DNA of 61,065 nucleotides from Labilithrix sp. (GTDB lineage: Bacteria; Myxococcota_A; Polyangia; Polyangiales; Polyangiaceae). Below are positions 50,628 through 59,739 of this stretch, piece by piece. The translations under genes and the position numbers were made by a program. Under the pieces are notes generated by a model. The model had not been told where the DNA came from. It saw only the letters and a program-made list of their open reading frames with translations, and ran no database searches. Positions within the stretch are counted from its first letter, which is position 1, and each line of letters starts with the position of its first letter. Location of the stretch: positions 1 to 61,065 of the forward strand of contig JAHBWA010000042.1 of assembly GCA_019637195.1 (NCBI GenBank). The letters are read 5' to 3'.

Positions 50628-51062
50628 CTACGGGTCGGGGGCTTCACCGTCCGGAGAAGCGATGACCACCGTGTAGCCGTCCGGGTCGGCGATCCACATC
50701 TCGCGATGCTGAGCGTTCGGATTGCGATGCACGTCGAGCACGACACGCGCACCGAGCTCGCGCGCTCGCACGACGGCGTCGTCGAAGTCGTCGACCTCGA
50801 ACCACAACAGCACGCCGTTGCCAAGAGGTTGGTCGGGGTCGCCCATGTGCCCGTGGTGGTGGTCGACGTCCCATGCGTGGAGTTGGAGGATCAGCCCGTC
50901 CGTCCCCCACTTCGTGTGGTGCAGCCGCGGGTCGACCAGCCTCTCGTAGTCGTAGGCGCCGTGGCGGCCTTTGCCGTGACAGTCTTTGCACCCCAGGAGC
51001 CGCTTGTAGAACCGTGCCGAAGTCTCGACGTCTCGAACCGCGATGAGAGGCTGCGTTCGCAT
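50628..51062 (-). CDS. Glyoxalase/bleomycin-resistance/dioxygenase-family protein
   Basis: A 144-residue protein of the vicinal-oxygen-chelate fold. The repeated beta-alpha-beta-beta-beta unit shows in PLIAVRDVETSARFYKRLLG, LILQLHAWDVDHHHGHMGDP and the second-half WFEVDDFDDAVVRARELGAR with MWIADPDGYTVVIASP at the end. Metal ligands are probably the His in LQLHAWD and the Glu/His of the second half (HREMWIADPDGY). The HHHGHMGDP loop is unusual. Exact reaction unknown. A TTG at 51071 is also possible; ATG 51062 is preferred. It is not clearly operonic with either neighbour. Confidence 0.8.
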   Translation of the reverse strand: MRTQPLIAVRDVETSARFYKRLLGCKDCHGKGRHGAYDYERLVDPRLHHTKWGTDGLILQLHAWDVDHHHGHMGDPDQPLGNGVLLWFEVDDFDDAVVRARELGARVVLDVHRNPNAQHREMWIADPDGYTVVIASPDGEAPDP

Positions 51063-51157
51063 CGCGAACAAGGTACCAGCCGGACGTCATGGCTCAAGGC
51101 TCCCGGATCGAGGCGATCGTCCTCCGCGATCGGTGGGATCGCGGCACCCCAGCGCCT

Positions 51158-53140
51158 TCAATTGCCCGTGTCGACCGTCGGCGGCTTTCCCTGCTCGATC
51201 ACGAAGCGGTGCCCCGCCGGCAGGTGGACGGTCTCCGTCGTCAGCTCCGCGTTCGGCCAGCGAATGGTCACGTCCGCCTCGCACGCGTCGCCGAGCCCGA
51301 ACAGCAGCGCGAGATCGTCCTGGGCGCCGTAGTGGCCGTGGCCGCCCTCGACGTCCTTCGTCTGGGTGACGCCTCCGGCCACCACCGTCACGCGCGCGCC
51401 GATGGCTGCGCGGTTGGTGCCCGGCGCGCCGACGAGGCGCACGGTGAGGAAGTTGCCCGCCTGGCCGAGGACGTTCTCGAAGAAGCGGACCTGCATCGTG
51501 TCGTAGCAAGGCGACTCGTCGCTCGGCCCCGCGTCGCAGCGCGCGAGCGAGTGGCCGACGACGATGTCGAGGTCGCCGTCGCGATCGAAATCAGCGACCG
51601 CGCTCCCGTGGCTGCGGTGGTGATCGATGCCCAGCGAGATCGGGACGGGGACGAAGTGGTTCGGGCTGTCCTGCCGGAAGAGGAGGCCGTGAGCGCCGGG
51701 ATAGTCGCTGTTGCCGAAGTAGATGTCCGCCCAGCCGTCGTTGTCGAAGTCGAAGACGCTGCTCGTCATGATCCCCTCGTCCCAGGCGCCCGTGCGAACG
51801 CGCGCGAGGCCGGTGGCCTCGTTGCCAGGGCGGCCGAGGGAGACGTTCGCGTCGCGCTCGTTGACGAGGAGCTCGGCGCTGTCGGACGACTGGCCCACGT
51901 CCCAATGGACGATCTCGGCAGTGACGAGATCCATCCAGCCGTCGTTGTTCACGTCGGCGCACGCGGTCGCGCCGCTGTTTCCGCCGAGGCGGAACGCGTT
52001 CCGATCGCGCGCGTGGAGCCAGCGGAAGGCGTCGTCGTTCGTGGCGCACTGGATGAGCCGCGGCTCGGGGACCCCCGCGCAGCCCTCGTCCGTCGGGTTG
52101 AGCTTGCACCAGCAACGCGCGGACTCGTTGTCCGTCCAGTCCTGGTTCGCGTCGAACGCATAGCCGCTCTCGACGCCGCGGTTGACGTACTTGGGCCCAC
52201 CCTCGTCGGTGGTCGCGAGCCAGAGGTGGTTCGGCGCGCGCCCGTAGGAAGCGGAGAGCAGCTCCGGGGCGCCGTCGTTGTTGAGATCGCACGCGTTCGC
52301 CGACCAGCCGTTCGTATGAGCGTGCGCCTTCCCCAGGTCGTCGACGGAGGCGCTGCTCCAGCTCTTCGTGGTGAGGCCCAGGCTCCTCGTCACCTCGACG
52401 AAGTTGCCGGCGCCGTCGCCTTGGAAGAGACGGTCGGGGAGGGGCTGGCCGTCCTGGGAGCTCTGCACGATCCAGACGTCCAGGTTGCCGTCGCGATCGA
52501 AGTCCACGAACGTGATCCCGGCGACGGCGGTGGTCCTCGTGCGGAACGAGTTGGTCTCCGGCCCGAGGGAGAAGGTGCCGTCGCCGTTGTTGAGGAGGAG
52601 CTCGGTGGTCTCGAGTGAAGGATTCGTCGCGTCCTTGGTGACGCCGGTGATGACGTCGAGATCGCCGTCGTTGTCGACGTCGCCGAACGCGAACACGTCT
52701 CCCGGGCGCCCCTTCTCCGGATCGGTCTCGGCGCGGTTCTGGCGGATCCCCGAGCGCAGGGTGACGTCCTCGAACTTGCCGTCGCGCGTGTTGCGGAGCA
52801 GCCACGTCTGACGGACACCGCCCGCTTTGAAGTCGTCGGCGGCGGCGCCGCCGCCGCGGCGCACCACGAGGTCGGGCCACCCGTCGCCGTCGAAATCGAC
52901 GGCGCTGATCCGCGTGCCCTCCACCGCGAGGGCGTCGAGCCCCCATTTCGCGGTCGCGTCCTGAAAGGCCTGAACACCCGCCGCCCACTTCGATCCGCCG
53001 GCGTTGCAGATCGCCGGCGGCAGCCTCACCTCTTCGGCGCCTTCACCACCGACGTCCGCCGGCGTCGTACTGCAGCCGGCGACGCACACGGCGACGAGGG
53101 AGACGGCCGAGGCGATTTGCCCGAATCGAAGCGCGCGCAT
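51158..53140 (-). CDS. FG-GAP/VCBS-repeat lipoprotein with ASPIC/UnbV C-terminus
   Basis: A 660-residue surface lipoprotein. Signal with lipobox (VSLVAVCVAGCSTTPAD). Calcium-binding FG-GAP loops recur along the protein: DFDGDGWPDL, DVDNDGDLDV, DFDRDGNLDV, DLNNDGAPEL, DVNNDGWMDL, DFDNDGWADI and DFDRDGDLDI, forming a seven-bladed propeller of the integrin-alpha type. The C-terminus (GTNRAAIGARVTVVAGGVTQ, then DVTIRWPNAELTTETV) is an ASPIC/UnbV domain, as in CRTAC1-like proteins. A Cys-containing insertion (RCWCKLNPTDEGC) is unusual. Ligand unknown; adhesion is likely. The ATG at 53140 follows GGAAGG; a GTG 18 bp upstream is possible. Confidence 0.87.
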   Translation of the reverse strand: MRALRFGQIASAVSLVAVCVAGCSTTPADVGGEGAEEVRLPPAICNAGGSKWAAGVQAFQDATAKWGLDALAVEGTRISAVDFDGDGWPDLVVRRGGGAAADDFKAGGVRQTWLLRNTRDGKFEDVTLRSGIRQNRAETDPEKGRPGDVFAFGDVDNDGDLDVITGVTKDATNPSLETTELLLNNGDGTFSLGPETNSFRTRTTAVAGITFVDFDRDGNLDVWIVQSSQDGQPLPDRLFQGDGAGNFVEVTRSLGLTTKSWSSASVDDLGKAHAHTNGWSANACDLNNDGAPELLSASYGRAPNHLWLATTDEGGPKYVNRGVESGYAFDANQDWTDNESARCWCKLNPTDEGCAGVPEPRLIQCATNDDAFRWLHARDRNAFRLGGNSGATACADVNNDGWMDLVTAEIVHWDVGQSSDSAELLVNERDANVSLGRPGNEATGLARVRTGAWDEGIMTSSVFDFDNDGWADIYFGNSDYPGAHGLLFRQDSPNHFVPVPISLGIDHHRSHGSAVADFDRDGDLDIVVGHSLARCDAGPSDESPCYDTMQVRFFENVLGQAGNFLTVRLVGAPGTNRAAIGARVTVVAGGVTQTKDVEGGHGHYGAQDDLALLFGLGDACEADVTIRWPNAELTTETVHLPAGHRFVIEQGKPPTVDTGN

Positions 53141-53263
53141 CGCTCCGCACCTTCCCACGAATCGGCGTCATTCTTCCAAACGAATCGGCTCGTCGGGGCG
53201 AGACGCGCTCCCCGAACGAGGGCCGACGAGCGTCCCTACCTCCCGGCGGAGGCCAACTCCCGT

Positions 53264-54622
53264 TCAATGCTGCTCGGGCAGCGTCGCTAGGGCATCGGCC
53301 TGGCGCCCCGGACCGCTGCCCCCGAACGACGCGGGCGGCGAAAGGAAGCCGCCGAGCTCCTCGGACGCCAGGCGCGCGAGCTCGATCGTCGTCGCGTCGC
53401 CGAGCTCCGGTCCCACGACCTGCACGCCGATCGGAAGGCCGGAGCGTGAGAGGCCGCATGGGAACACCGTCGCGGGCAAATGTGCGAGCGTCGCGAGGCT
53501 CGCCCAGAAGACGTCGCCGAGCGGCGGCGGATCGTCGTGAGGGCGCGCGCACGTGCCGACGACGGGGCACAGGAGCACGTCGATGTCCTCGAAGAACGTC
53601 CGCCAGGCATCGCGCCAGCGTCGCCGCTCTCGATCGCGGCGAACCCACGTTCGGTAGCTCGACACGAGGGCGCGGGCGAACGCCGCGGCGCGCGAGTCGT
53701 CGTTCGAATCGAGGCTTCGCGCTCGGTCCTCGAAGGAGGCGTAGGCGTCGTCGGACGCCGCGGCGCCGGCGAGCGCAGCGACCAGCGCCGCGTAGGTCGC
53801 TCGGTACGCGGACGGATCGAAGCTCGGACGGACGTGTTCGTCGACGAAGTGCCCGCGAGAAGCGAGGCGAGCGCCCACCTCGAGGACGCGCGCGGAGATC
53901 TCCGCGTCGACGGGCGACGCGGGGTCGTGCGGCCACACCGCGACGCGCAGCGGCGCTCGTCGCGTCGGAAGAAGGCGCGCGTCTCCTCCCGAGAGCACGC
54001 GGAGCGCGAGCGCTAGATCTTCGGCGCTCCTCGCGAGCGGACCGGCGACCGCCATGTCGGGTTCGAGGAGCATGGACGGGAGACCGTGCCCGCGCATCGG
54101 CACGACGCCGAAGGTCGGCTTGTGCGCGTAGACTCCGCAGTAGTGCGCGGGGTTTCGGAGAGAACCTCCGAGGTCGGAGCCGACTTCGATCCGCGCGAAG
54201 CCCGCCGCGACCGCCGCCGCCGACCCTCCGGACGATCCTCCTACGCCCCGCGTGCGGTCCCAGGGGTTGTTCGTCCGTCCATAGCGCTCGTTGTCCGTCG
54301 CGAAGCCCGCCATCATCGCCGACACGTTCGTCTTGCCGAGCACGACGGCGCCCGCATCACGCAAGCGGCGGACGACCTCCGAATCGCGCGTCGCGACGTT
54401 CATCGCGTTCGCATGCAGACCGAGCGTCGTCGGCAGGCCGGCGACATCGAACGACTCCTTCACGGTCACGGGCACACCCGCGAGGGGTCCGTGAGGCTCT
54501 TCTGCATCGCGGAGGGCGCGTTCGAAGTCGCGTACTACGACCGCGTTTACGAGCGGATCGAGGCGCTCGATGCGCTCGATCGTTGACAGGACGGCTTCGG
54601 TTCGAGAAATTCGGTTCGTCAT
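53264..54622 (-). CDS. Amidase signature-family amidase
   Basis: A 452-residue amidohydrolase. The Ser-cisSer-Lys triad is visible: Lys in VTVKESFDV, the Gly/Ser loop GVGGSSGGSAAAVAAGFAR (cis-Ser) and the nucleophile in VGSDLGGSLRNPAHYCG. The C-terminal FPCGLSRSGLPIGVQVVGP is also typical. Length fits the family. Related enzymes hydrolyse amides, indoleacetamide or glutaminyl-tRNA; the substrate is not evident, and no gatB or gatC is present, so it is not GatA. The neighbouring acetone/acetophenone-carboxylase-like fragment hints at an old amide or hydantoin pathway, which is speculative. The ATG at 54622 is used. Confidence 0.87.
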   Translation of the reverse strand: MTNRISRTEAVLSTIERIERLDPLVNAVVVRDFERALRDAEEPHGPLAGVPVTVKESFDVAGLPTTLGLHANAMNVATRDSEVVRRLRDAGAVVLGKTNVSAMMAGFATDNERYGRTNNPWDRTRGVGGSSGGSAAAVAAGFARIEVGSDLGGSLRNPAHYCGVYAHKPTFGVVPMRGHGLPSMLLEPDMAVAGPLARSAEDLALALRVLSGGDARLLPTRRAPLRVAVWPHDPASPVDAEISARVLEVGARLASRGHFVDEHVRPSFDPSAYRATYAALVAALAGAAASDDAYASFEDRARSLDSNDDSRAAAFARALVSSYRTWVRRDRERRRWRDAWRTFFEDIDVLLCPVVGTCARPHDDPPPLGDVFWASLATLAHLPATVFPCGLSRSGLPIGVQVVGPELGDATTIELARLASEELGGFLSPPASFGGSGPGRQADALATLPEQH

Positions 54623-54739
54623 TGCCCCATCCTCGACGCTCCCGCGTCGAGGGGGCAGCTCCCATCGGATCAGGCGCCGCGCGACGCTCGCGCGTCATGA
54701 CGTCCGAGCGCCGAGGCGAGTGCCCGCGGGCGTGACGAC

Positions 54740-54945
54740 CTACGGGGCGTCGCCGACTCGACCGGTGAGGACGATGTCGGCCCGGATCGCGTCGTCGCGG
54801 CGAACGATCTCGGCGTCGAGTCGGCACCCGGTCTCCGGGCAGAGGTACTCGCGCAACACGATCCCGTCACCTGGACGCCCGGGGCGCGCGAAGAACTCGT
54901 GCCCGAGCGCGCGGATCGGTTGCTCGAGGATCGCGCATCCCGACC
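54740..54945 (-). pseudogene. C-terminal fragment resembling an acetone/acetophenone carboxylase small subunit
   Basis: The minus strand reads PIRALGHEFFARPGRPGDGI then VLREYLCPETGCRLDAEIVR and ends in IRADIVLTGRVGDAP. A Cys-containing REYLCPxxGxxLDxE block is characteristic of acetone-carboxylase gamma-type proteins, where it forms a zinc site. Here the second CxxC is altered to CPETGC. The open frame continues upstream to 55588 but does not look like this family beyond about 54945. It is probably a 5'-truncated remnant lying beside the amidase. Confidence 0.35.
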
Positions 54946-55087
54946 GACAGCCCCCGAGCCGCCGTCGACGTACGCACCCGAGGTGACGCCGGAGCTGGAT
55001 CGTCTCGTCCTCCGCTGCCTCGAGAAGCGGCCGGACGCTCGGCCGACGACGCGGGAGCTCGAGGCCGCGCTCGCCGACGGCGCGTGA
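54945..55087 (+). pseudogene. C-terminal end of a Ser/Thr protein kinase domain
   Basis: The plus strand reads YAPEVTPELDRLVLRCLEKR and PDARPTTRELEAALADGA. This is kinase subdomain XI (L..LV.RCLEK.P..RP...EL...L). Nothing of the catalytic subdomains I-IX precedes it, so it is a truncated kinase tail on the strand opposite to the carboxylase-like fragment. Such kinases are common in myxobacteria. Confidence 0.45.
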
Positions 55088-55332
55088 CGAGCATCGCCGT
55101 CGTGGTCGAGGAGAACGTGTTCCAGAGCTTCGACGCGGCGAGCCGCTCTCGAGAGACCGGCTCACGTCGAAGCCGTCGGCGACGTGGGCGCGAGGAAGAA
55201 GGCGCGCGACGCCTTCGCGAAGACGTCGCGCGCGGATCCGCGTTCGTGGACAGGCCTGCGGCGATGACCGAACCGCTCCGCCCTTGCAGCCGGGCACGCG
55301 TGCCCGGACAACCGGAGCGCCGAAGGCTCGGG

Positions 55333-55758
55333 TCAGAACCACTCGATCTCGGGCTCTTCCGCGACCCGGAGCGAGATCTCCTGGCGGGCTCCGCCCGCCG
55401 CCGTCGCCACGATGATGGCCTCCCCTGGGACGCCGCCGACGACGCGGGCGAAGCCCCCCGAGCCGGGCGAGAGATCGCGGACGGAGAGGACCGCCGAGTT
55501 CGAGGACGTCCACGTGACCGGGGGCGGCGCGGATATCGGCCTCCCATCCCGGTGGATAAGGACGTAGACGTCGATCTCCTGTCCGCACCAGACGATCGGC
55601 GTGGGACGCACGCTGGCGAACTGGATCGGCGACATCGAGAGCCGCGGCGCGCCGACGAGCCTCGATGGCTTCACGTCGCGCGAGAGCTCGAAGTCGGAGA
55701 GCGCGCGCTGATGCTCGGCGCGCTCGAGCGGATCATCCTCCCCCTCCCGACCAGTCAT
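55333..55758 (-). CDS. Small Big_2-like domain protein
   Basis: A 141-residue protein. The N-terminal third is polar (MTGREGEDDPLERAEHQRAL). Residues ~60-135 resemble a bacterial Ig-like (Big_2) domain: VTWTSSNSAVLSVRDLSPGS and ARVVGGVPGEAIIVATAAGG, the W-SSN pattern followed by the GEATI-like strand. No signal peptide is visible at this start, which is odd for an Ig-like domain; the frame extends to 55830 but without a signal. The ribosome-binding site is weak. It may be a remnant of a larger adhesin-like protein. Moderate confidence. Confidence 0.55.
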   Translation of the reverse strand: MTGREGEDDPLERAEHQRALSDFELSRDVKPSRLVGAPRLSMSPIQFASVRPTPIVWCGQEIDVYVLIHRDGRPISAPPPVTWTSSNSAVLSVRDLSPGSGGFARVVGGVPGEAIIVATAAGGARQEISLRVAEEPEIEWF

Positions 55759-55928
55759 TCTTGGAGGATACCGCGCCCGCTCCCGGGCCACGACGCCGGT
55801 CACGGAGCTCGACAGCGTCGCCGGGAGCACACGAACGATCTCCGTCTGCGCGCGGCGTGACCCACCGCGTCCGCGATGGCCCCGCGCGCGGGATGCGGTA
55901 GCCTGGCCGACGACGCGTGTCAGAGCGA

Positions 55929-57110
55929 ATGACCACGAAGAGGTCCTGCCTGTCGCGCGCGCGTGTCCTGGCCGGACGACACCTCGGCCCGTCCGACGCG
56001 AGAACAGCGCGGAACGTGAGCGCCGCCTGCCGGCTCACGCTCGCATCGACGCTCGTCGCAGCGTCGTGCCTGACGGCCGCGCCCGCTCGTTCACAGCCGA
56101 GCGACACCGAAGCTCGCAGGGACGAAGCCGTCACGCTCGTCTATGACGCGCCGGCCTCGTGCCCCACACGTGAGGACCTGCTCGCGGCCGTGGAGGCCCG
56201 TCGGCCCCCGCGGGTCTCTCGCGCAGGCGACGCGCGGACGTTCATCGTTCGGCTCCAGCCGTCACGGCGAGGCGGCTTCGACGCCAGGCTCGACGTCTCG
56301 CGCAGTGGAGAGCCGACGACGACCCGCGAGGTTCACGCGTCCTCGTGCGCCGCAGCGATGACCTCGGTCGCCGTGTTCATCACCCTCGCGCTCGCGCCCA
56401 CGGACGAGCCCGCCGACGCCGACGCGGCGATCGACGACGGCGCCTCGACCGCGTCCGACGACGAAGCGTCGACGGCGGCGCCAGGCGCTCGAGCCCTGCC
56501 CCCTCCTCGCGGCGAGGGGGGCCGGGCCGCTCCGCGCGCGAGCGCTCCGCGTGGCCGGCCGCCGAGCCCCGCCGCGCGCGCACCCGCCTCCTACGTGTGG
56601 ACCGGAGGCGCGAGCCTCGCCGCCGCCGAGCTCGGCGCGCTGGCCACCGGCGCGCGCGTGTCGGCTGAGCTCGCGCGCGTCGCGCCGAGCGCCCGCGCGG
56701 GCCTCGCCCTTCGCCTCTCGTACGGTTGGGCTGACTTCAGCGTGGTCCCACCGCTCGCCGGCGAGGCACGCTTCCGCTTGAGCGACGCGCAGGTCGAGCC
56801 CTGCCTGCTCGCGCGGTCGCAACGGCTATACGTCTCCGCGTGCGCGGCAGGCCAGCTCGGTGCGCTCTCGGCTACGGCAACCGGCGTCCCGGTGAGCGGC
56901 CGCGCGACGATGCCCTGGATCGCGGCGGGGACGTCGGCGCGGCTGCGCGTTCACCTCACGCACGGGCTGTCGCTCGAAGCCGGGATCGCTGCGCTCGTCC
57001 CCTTCATCCGCCGCACCTTCGCCCTCGCGGATCCGGTCCGCCCCGTCTTCCGGCCCGCGCCGCTCCTCCTGGAGGGCTCGCTCGGGCTCGCGATGAGCGC
57101 GAGCTTTTGA
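55929..57110 (+). CDS. Exported protein with variable linker and beta-rich domain (copy 2 cluster)
   Basis: About 393 residues from ATG 55929; a start at GTG 56016 would put the signal peptide (RLTLASTLVAASCLTAAPAR) at the very N-terminus and is as likely. After it, a ~100-residue domain (TLVYDAPASCPTREDLLAAV to HASSCAAAMTSVAVFITLAL) holds the conserved Cys pair also seen in the copy 1 gene. A low-complexity Ala/Pro linker follows, then a beta-rich domain (YVWTGGASLAAAELGALATG, CPLLARSQRLYVSACAAGQL-like segment, ending LLEGSLGLAMSASF) that may be an outer-membrane barrel. It is 72 bp upstream of the ECF sigma gene, the same order as copy 1 (45011-46117). Confidence 0.7.
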   Translation: MTTKRSCLSRARVLAGRHLGPSDARTARNVSAACRLTLASTLVAASCLTAAPARSQPSDTEARRDEAVTLVYDAPASCPTREDLLAAVEARRPPRVSRAGDARTFIVRLQPSRRGGFDARLDVSRSGEPTTTREVHASSCAAAMTSVAVFITLALAPTDEPADADAAIDDGASTASDDEASTAAPGARALPPPRGEGGRAAPRASAPRGRPPSPAARAPASYVWTGGASLAAAELGALATGARVSAELARVAPSARAGLALRLSYGWADFSVVPPLAGEARFRLSDAQVEPCLLARSQRLYVSACAAGQLGALSATATGVPVSGRATMPWIAAGTSARLRVHLTHGLSLEAGIAALVPFIRRTFALADPVRPVFRPAPLLLEGSLGLAMSASF

Positions 57111-57182
57111 CCGCGAGACCCCACGGGCGAAATCGGACGCCGCCGTGATCAAATCCCCCAGGCCCGGGATCAATAGAGGGGC

Positions 57183-57815
57183 ATGGAACGCGGGAGCCCG
57201 TTTCCGACGCTCGCCGGGGCGCTCATGGCGTCCGGCGAGCGCACCTCTCCGGCCGCCTCGCCGTCCCAGTCGGACGCGCCGATGAACCGGGACGACGCGG
57301 CGCGCGCTCGCAAGGGGCAGATCGACCAGCTCGTCCGCGACCACCACGACTTCGTGTGGCGGACCGCGCGACGCCTCGGCGTCCGTGACTCCGACATCGA
57401 CGACGTCGTGCAGGAGGTGTTCTTGATGGTCACCCGTCACGTGACGGACATCGTCCGCGAGCGCGCCTTCCTGTTCCGCGCCTGTCAGTTCGCGGCCGCG
57501 CGCGTGAAGCGCACGGCTTCTCGGCGGCGGGAGGTCGACGGCGACGAGCTGCTCCCCCATCGAGTCGACGCGAGCGCCAACCCCGAGGAGAGCGCCGAGG
57601 CGTCCCAGGCGCGCCGGCGGCTACAGACGATCCTCGACGCGATGCCCGACGAGCTCCGGAGCGTCTTCGTCCTCTTCGAGCTCGAGCGTATGACCATGGC
57701 CGAAATCGCCGAAATGACCGCCACGCCGCCCGGTACCGTGGCGTCCCGCTTGCGCAGGGCGCGCGAGCAGTTCCTCGCCGCCGCGAGCCGCGCATCGACG
57801 CGAGGGACGCCATGA
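57183..57815 (+). CDS. ECF (group 4) sigma factor (copy 2 cluster)
   Basis: A 210-residue ECF sigma factor, paralogous to the one at 44396. Region 2: LVRDHHDFVWRTARRLGVRD and SDIDDVVQEVFLMVTRHVTD; region 4: AMPDELRSVFVLFELERMTM and AEIAEMTATPPGTVASRLRR. The first ~35 residues are extra compared with the family, so translation may start at the ATG at 57282 (MNRDDAARARKGQIDQLV). It overlaps the anti-sigma gene by ATGA (57812-57815). It most likely directs transcription of the following lipoprotein genes. Confidence 0.86.
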   Translation: MERGSPFPTLAGALMASGERTSPAASPSQSDAPMNRDDAARARKGQIDQLVRDHHDFVWRTARRLGVRDSDIDDVVQEVFLMVTRHVTDIVRERAFLFRACQFAAARVKRTASRRREVDGDELLPHRVDASANPEESAEASQARRRLQTILDAMPDELRSVFVLFELERMTMAEIAEMTATPPGTVASRLRRAREQFLAAASRASTRGTP

Positions 57816-58510
57816 GCGATCCGCGTCCTCTGCTCGACGGCCCTCTCCCTCCGGAGGTCGCCGACCTCTTGCGCGCGGCCGCGGCCGACGCGCCTCCGGA
57901 GCCGGCGGCGAGCCGCGCCCGCGTCGCCGCGAGCATGGCTGCCTCGTCGAGCGTCGAGGTCACCTCCTCGACGCCGAAGGCGATCGGCGGCGGGCCCCTC
58001 TCGCTCACTGTCGTCGGCCTGGTCCTCGTCGCGGGCGCGGCCACCTTCGTCGCGACCACGACCGCGGAGCCGACGGCCACCGTGGTCTCCGCGCCGGTCG
58101 CCCCGACCACGGCGACGCGCCCGGAGCTCCCGTCCGTCGACTCGAACGCCGCGAGCGCTCCGCCCTCGCTCCGGGTCGAGGACCTGCCCGCGGCCTCCCC
58201 CGCGTTGGGGCCGTCGAACGCGCCCGCGCCGCCGCGAGCGGCGAACGTCGACGAGCTCGCGCTCATCGACGCCGCCCGCGCCGACCTCACGGCGGGTCGC
58301 CCGGACGACGCCCTCCGACGCGTCGCGGCCTACCGCGCGCTCGGCCATGCTCGAACCTACGCCGTCGAGGCGGACGTGATCGAAATCGAAGCGCTGAGCG
58401 TGTCCGGACGCACCGCGGAGGCCCGCGAGCGCGGAGCGCGGTTCTTGGCTCGCCATCCGCGCTCACCGTACGAGCAGCGGATCCGCGCGCTGCTCCAGGA
58501 GCAGCCCTGA
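57812..58510 (+). CDS. Anti-sigma-like single-pass membrane protein (copy 2 cluster)
   Basis: A 232-residue protein matching the copy 1 gene in layout: a cytoplasmic N-terminus (ADLLRAAAADAPPEPAASRA), one transmembrane segment (LSLTVVGLVLVAGAATFVAT, ~63-82), a Pro/Ala/Ser linker and a C-terminal helical repeat (ELALIDAARADLTAGRPDDA, LEALSVSGRTAEARERGARF-like segment, then HPRSPYEQRIRALLQ). Its place directly after the ECF sigma, with ATGA overlap, identifies the likely anti-sigma factor. The stop overlaps the Cys-rich gene start by one base (58510). Confidence 0.77.
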   Translation: MSDPRPLLDGPLPPEVADLLRAAAADAPPEPAASRARVAASMAASSSVEVTSSTPKAIGGGPLSLTVVGLVLVAGAATFVATTTAEPTATVVSAPVAPTTATRPELPSVDSNAASAPPSLRVEDLPAASPALGPSNAPAPPRAANVDELALIDAARADLTAGRPDDALRRVAAYRALGHARTYAVEADVIEIEALSVSGRTAEARERGARFLARHPRSPYEQRIRALLQEQP

Positions 58511-59739
58511 TGCGTACGCCCCCCCAGATCGGCCCGCGCCCGTGGCGCCGCCGCGCCTTCACCGTCGTCGTCGTCCTTGCCAGCACGCTGGCCGCCGCGT
58601 CCTGCGGGCAAGAAGAGCGACTCCTCGTGTTCGGCGCCGGCGGGGAGGACGCCGGCGCCTCGCCCGGCTCGTTCGGGACGCCGGACGCCGCGAGCCTCGA
58701 GGCCGGCGACGACGCCGGCCCCTCGCTCGCCCTCTGCGCATCGGCGGAGTGCCCGGCGCCGTACGCGACCTGTCCATCGTCCTCCGGCACGCTCCCGCGC
58801 TACAAGTGCTCGACGAACCTCGCGAGCGACCGCGACAACTGCGGCGAGTGCGGGAACTCGTGCGCGGTGCAGGCGCCGAGCAGCGTGCGGCTCGAGTGCG
58901 TCGAGGGTCAGTGCACGGCGCTCTGCCCGCTCGATCGCCTGAACTGCAACGGCGTCATCGACGACGGCTGCGAGACCAACCCCCTGACCGATCCCAAGCA
59001 CTGCGGCGGCTGCGGGCTCGCGTGCGCCCCGGGCGTCGCGTGCATCGACGGCACGTGCGGGTGCCCGCCGGGCAAGGTCGCGTGCAACGGCTCGTGCGTC
59101 GACCTCGCCTCCGACGACGCCCACTGCGGAGCCTGCGGCGTCGACTGCACCTCGAATCAGCCCGACGCGGCCTCGCCGCCGGACAACATGTTCTACGGCT
59201 GCGGCAACGGCACCTGCAACACCCTCAAGTGCCGAGGCTCGTGGGCCAACTGCAACGGTGATCTCTCCGACGGGTGCGAGGTCAACCTGGCGGCGAGGGA
59301 CGCCTCGGGGTTCAACGATCCGAACAACTGCGGCGGCTGCGGCGTCGTCTGCGCGCCCGGCAAGAAGTGCTTCGAGATCTTCGGAACGGGCACGGTCAAA
59401 TGCCAGTGCCCCGCGGGTGAGACCGTCTGCGGGGCCGGCTCCTGCGCCGACCTGCAGAGCGACCCCAACAACTGCGGGTCGTGCGGCTACCGCTGCGGCG
59501 GCATCCCGCCCTACGGCCAGGGCATGCGCGCCACGTGCGACCGCGGCCGCTGCGCGCTCGCGTGCGACGACGGACGCTCCGACTGCAACGGCAACATCGA
59601 AGACGGCTGCGAGGCGGATCTGCTCCGCGACCCTCGAAACTGCGGCGGATGCGGCGTCTCGTGCGACGTCGCCGCCGGGCAGCCCTGCGTGAACGGCGCC
59701 TGCGTGACCGAAGAGTGCGAGGGAGGAGTGACCAAATGA
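58510..59739 (+). CDS. Cys-rich repeat lipoprotein (copy 2 cluster)
   Basis: A 409-residue lipoprotein, paralog of 42411-43628. Signal VVLASTLAAASCGQEER (lipobox Cys). The body again contains six NCGxCGxxC modules (DNCGECGNSC, KHCGGCGLAC, AHCGACGVDC, NNCGGCGVVC, NNCGSCGYRC, RNCGGCGVSC) and three CNGxxxDGCE modules (NCNGVIDDGCE, NCNGDLSDGCE, DCNGNIEDGCE). The same number and order in both copies indicates conserved architecture. Between modules lie CPPGKVACNGSCVDLASDD and MFYGCGNGTCNTLKC, the latter matching MYFGCFGGACGTLKC of copy 1. It overlaps the downstream propeller gene by ATGA. Confidence 0.85.
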   Translation: MRTPPQIGPRPWRRRAFTVVVVLASTLAAASCGQEERLLVFGAGGEDAGASPGSFGTPDAASLEAGDDAGPSLALCASAECPAPYATCPSSSGTLPRYKCSTNLASDRDNCGECGNSCAVQAPSSVRLECVEGQCTALCPLDRLNCNGVIDDGCETNPLTDPKHCGGCGLACAPGVACIDGTCGCPPGKVACNGSCVDLASDDAHCGACGVDCTSNQPDAASPPDNMFYGCGNGTCNTLKCRGSWANCNGDLSDGCEVNLAARDASGFNDPNNCGGCGVVCAPGKKCFEIFGTGTVKCQCPAGETVCGAGSCADLQSDPNNCGSCGYRCGGIPPYGQGMRATCDRGRCALACDDGRSDCNGNIEDGCEADLLRDPRNCGGCGVSCDVAAGQPCVNGACVTEECEGGVTK

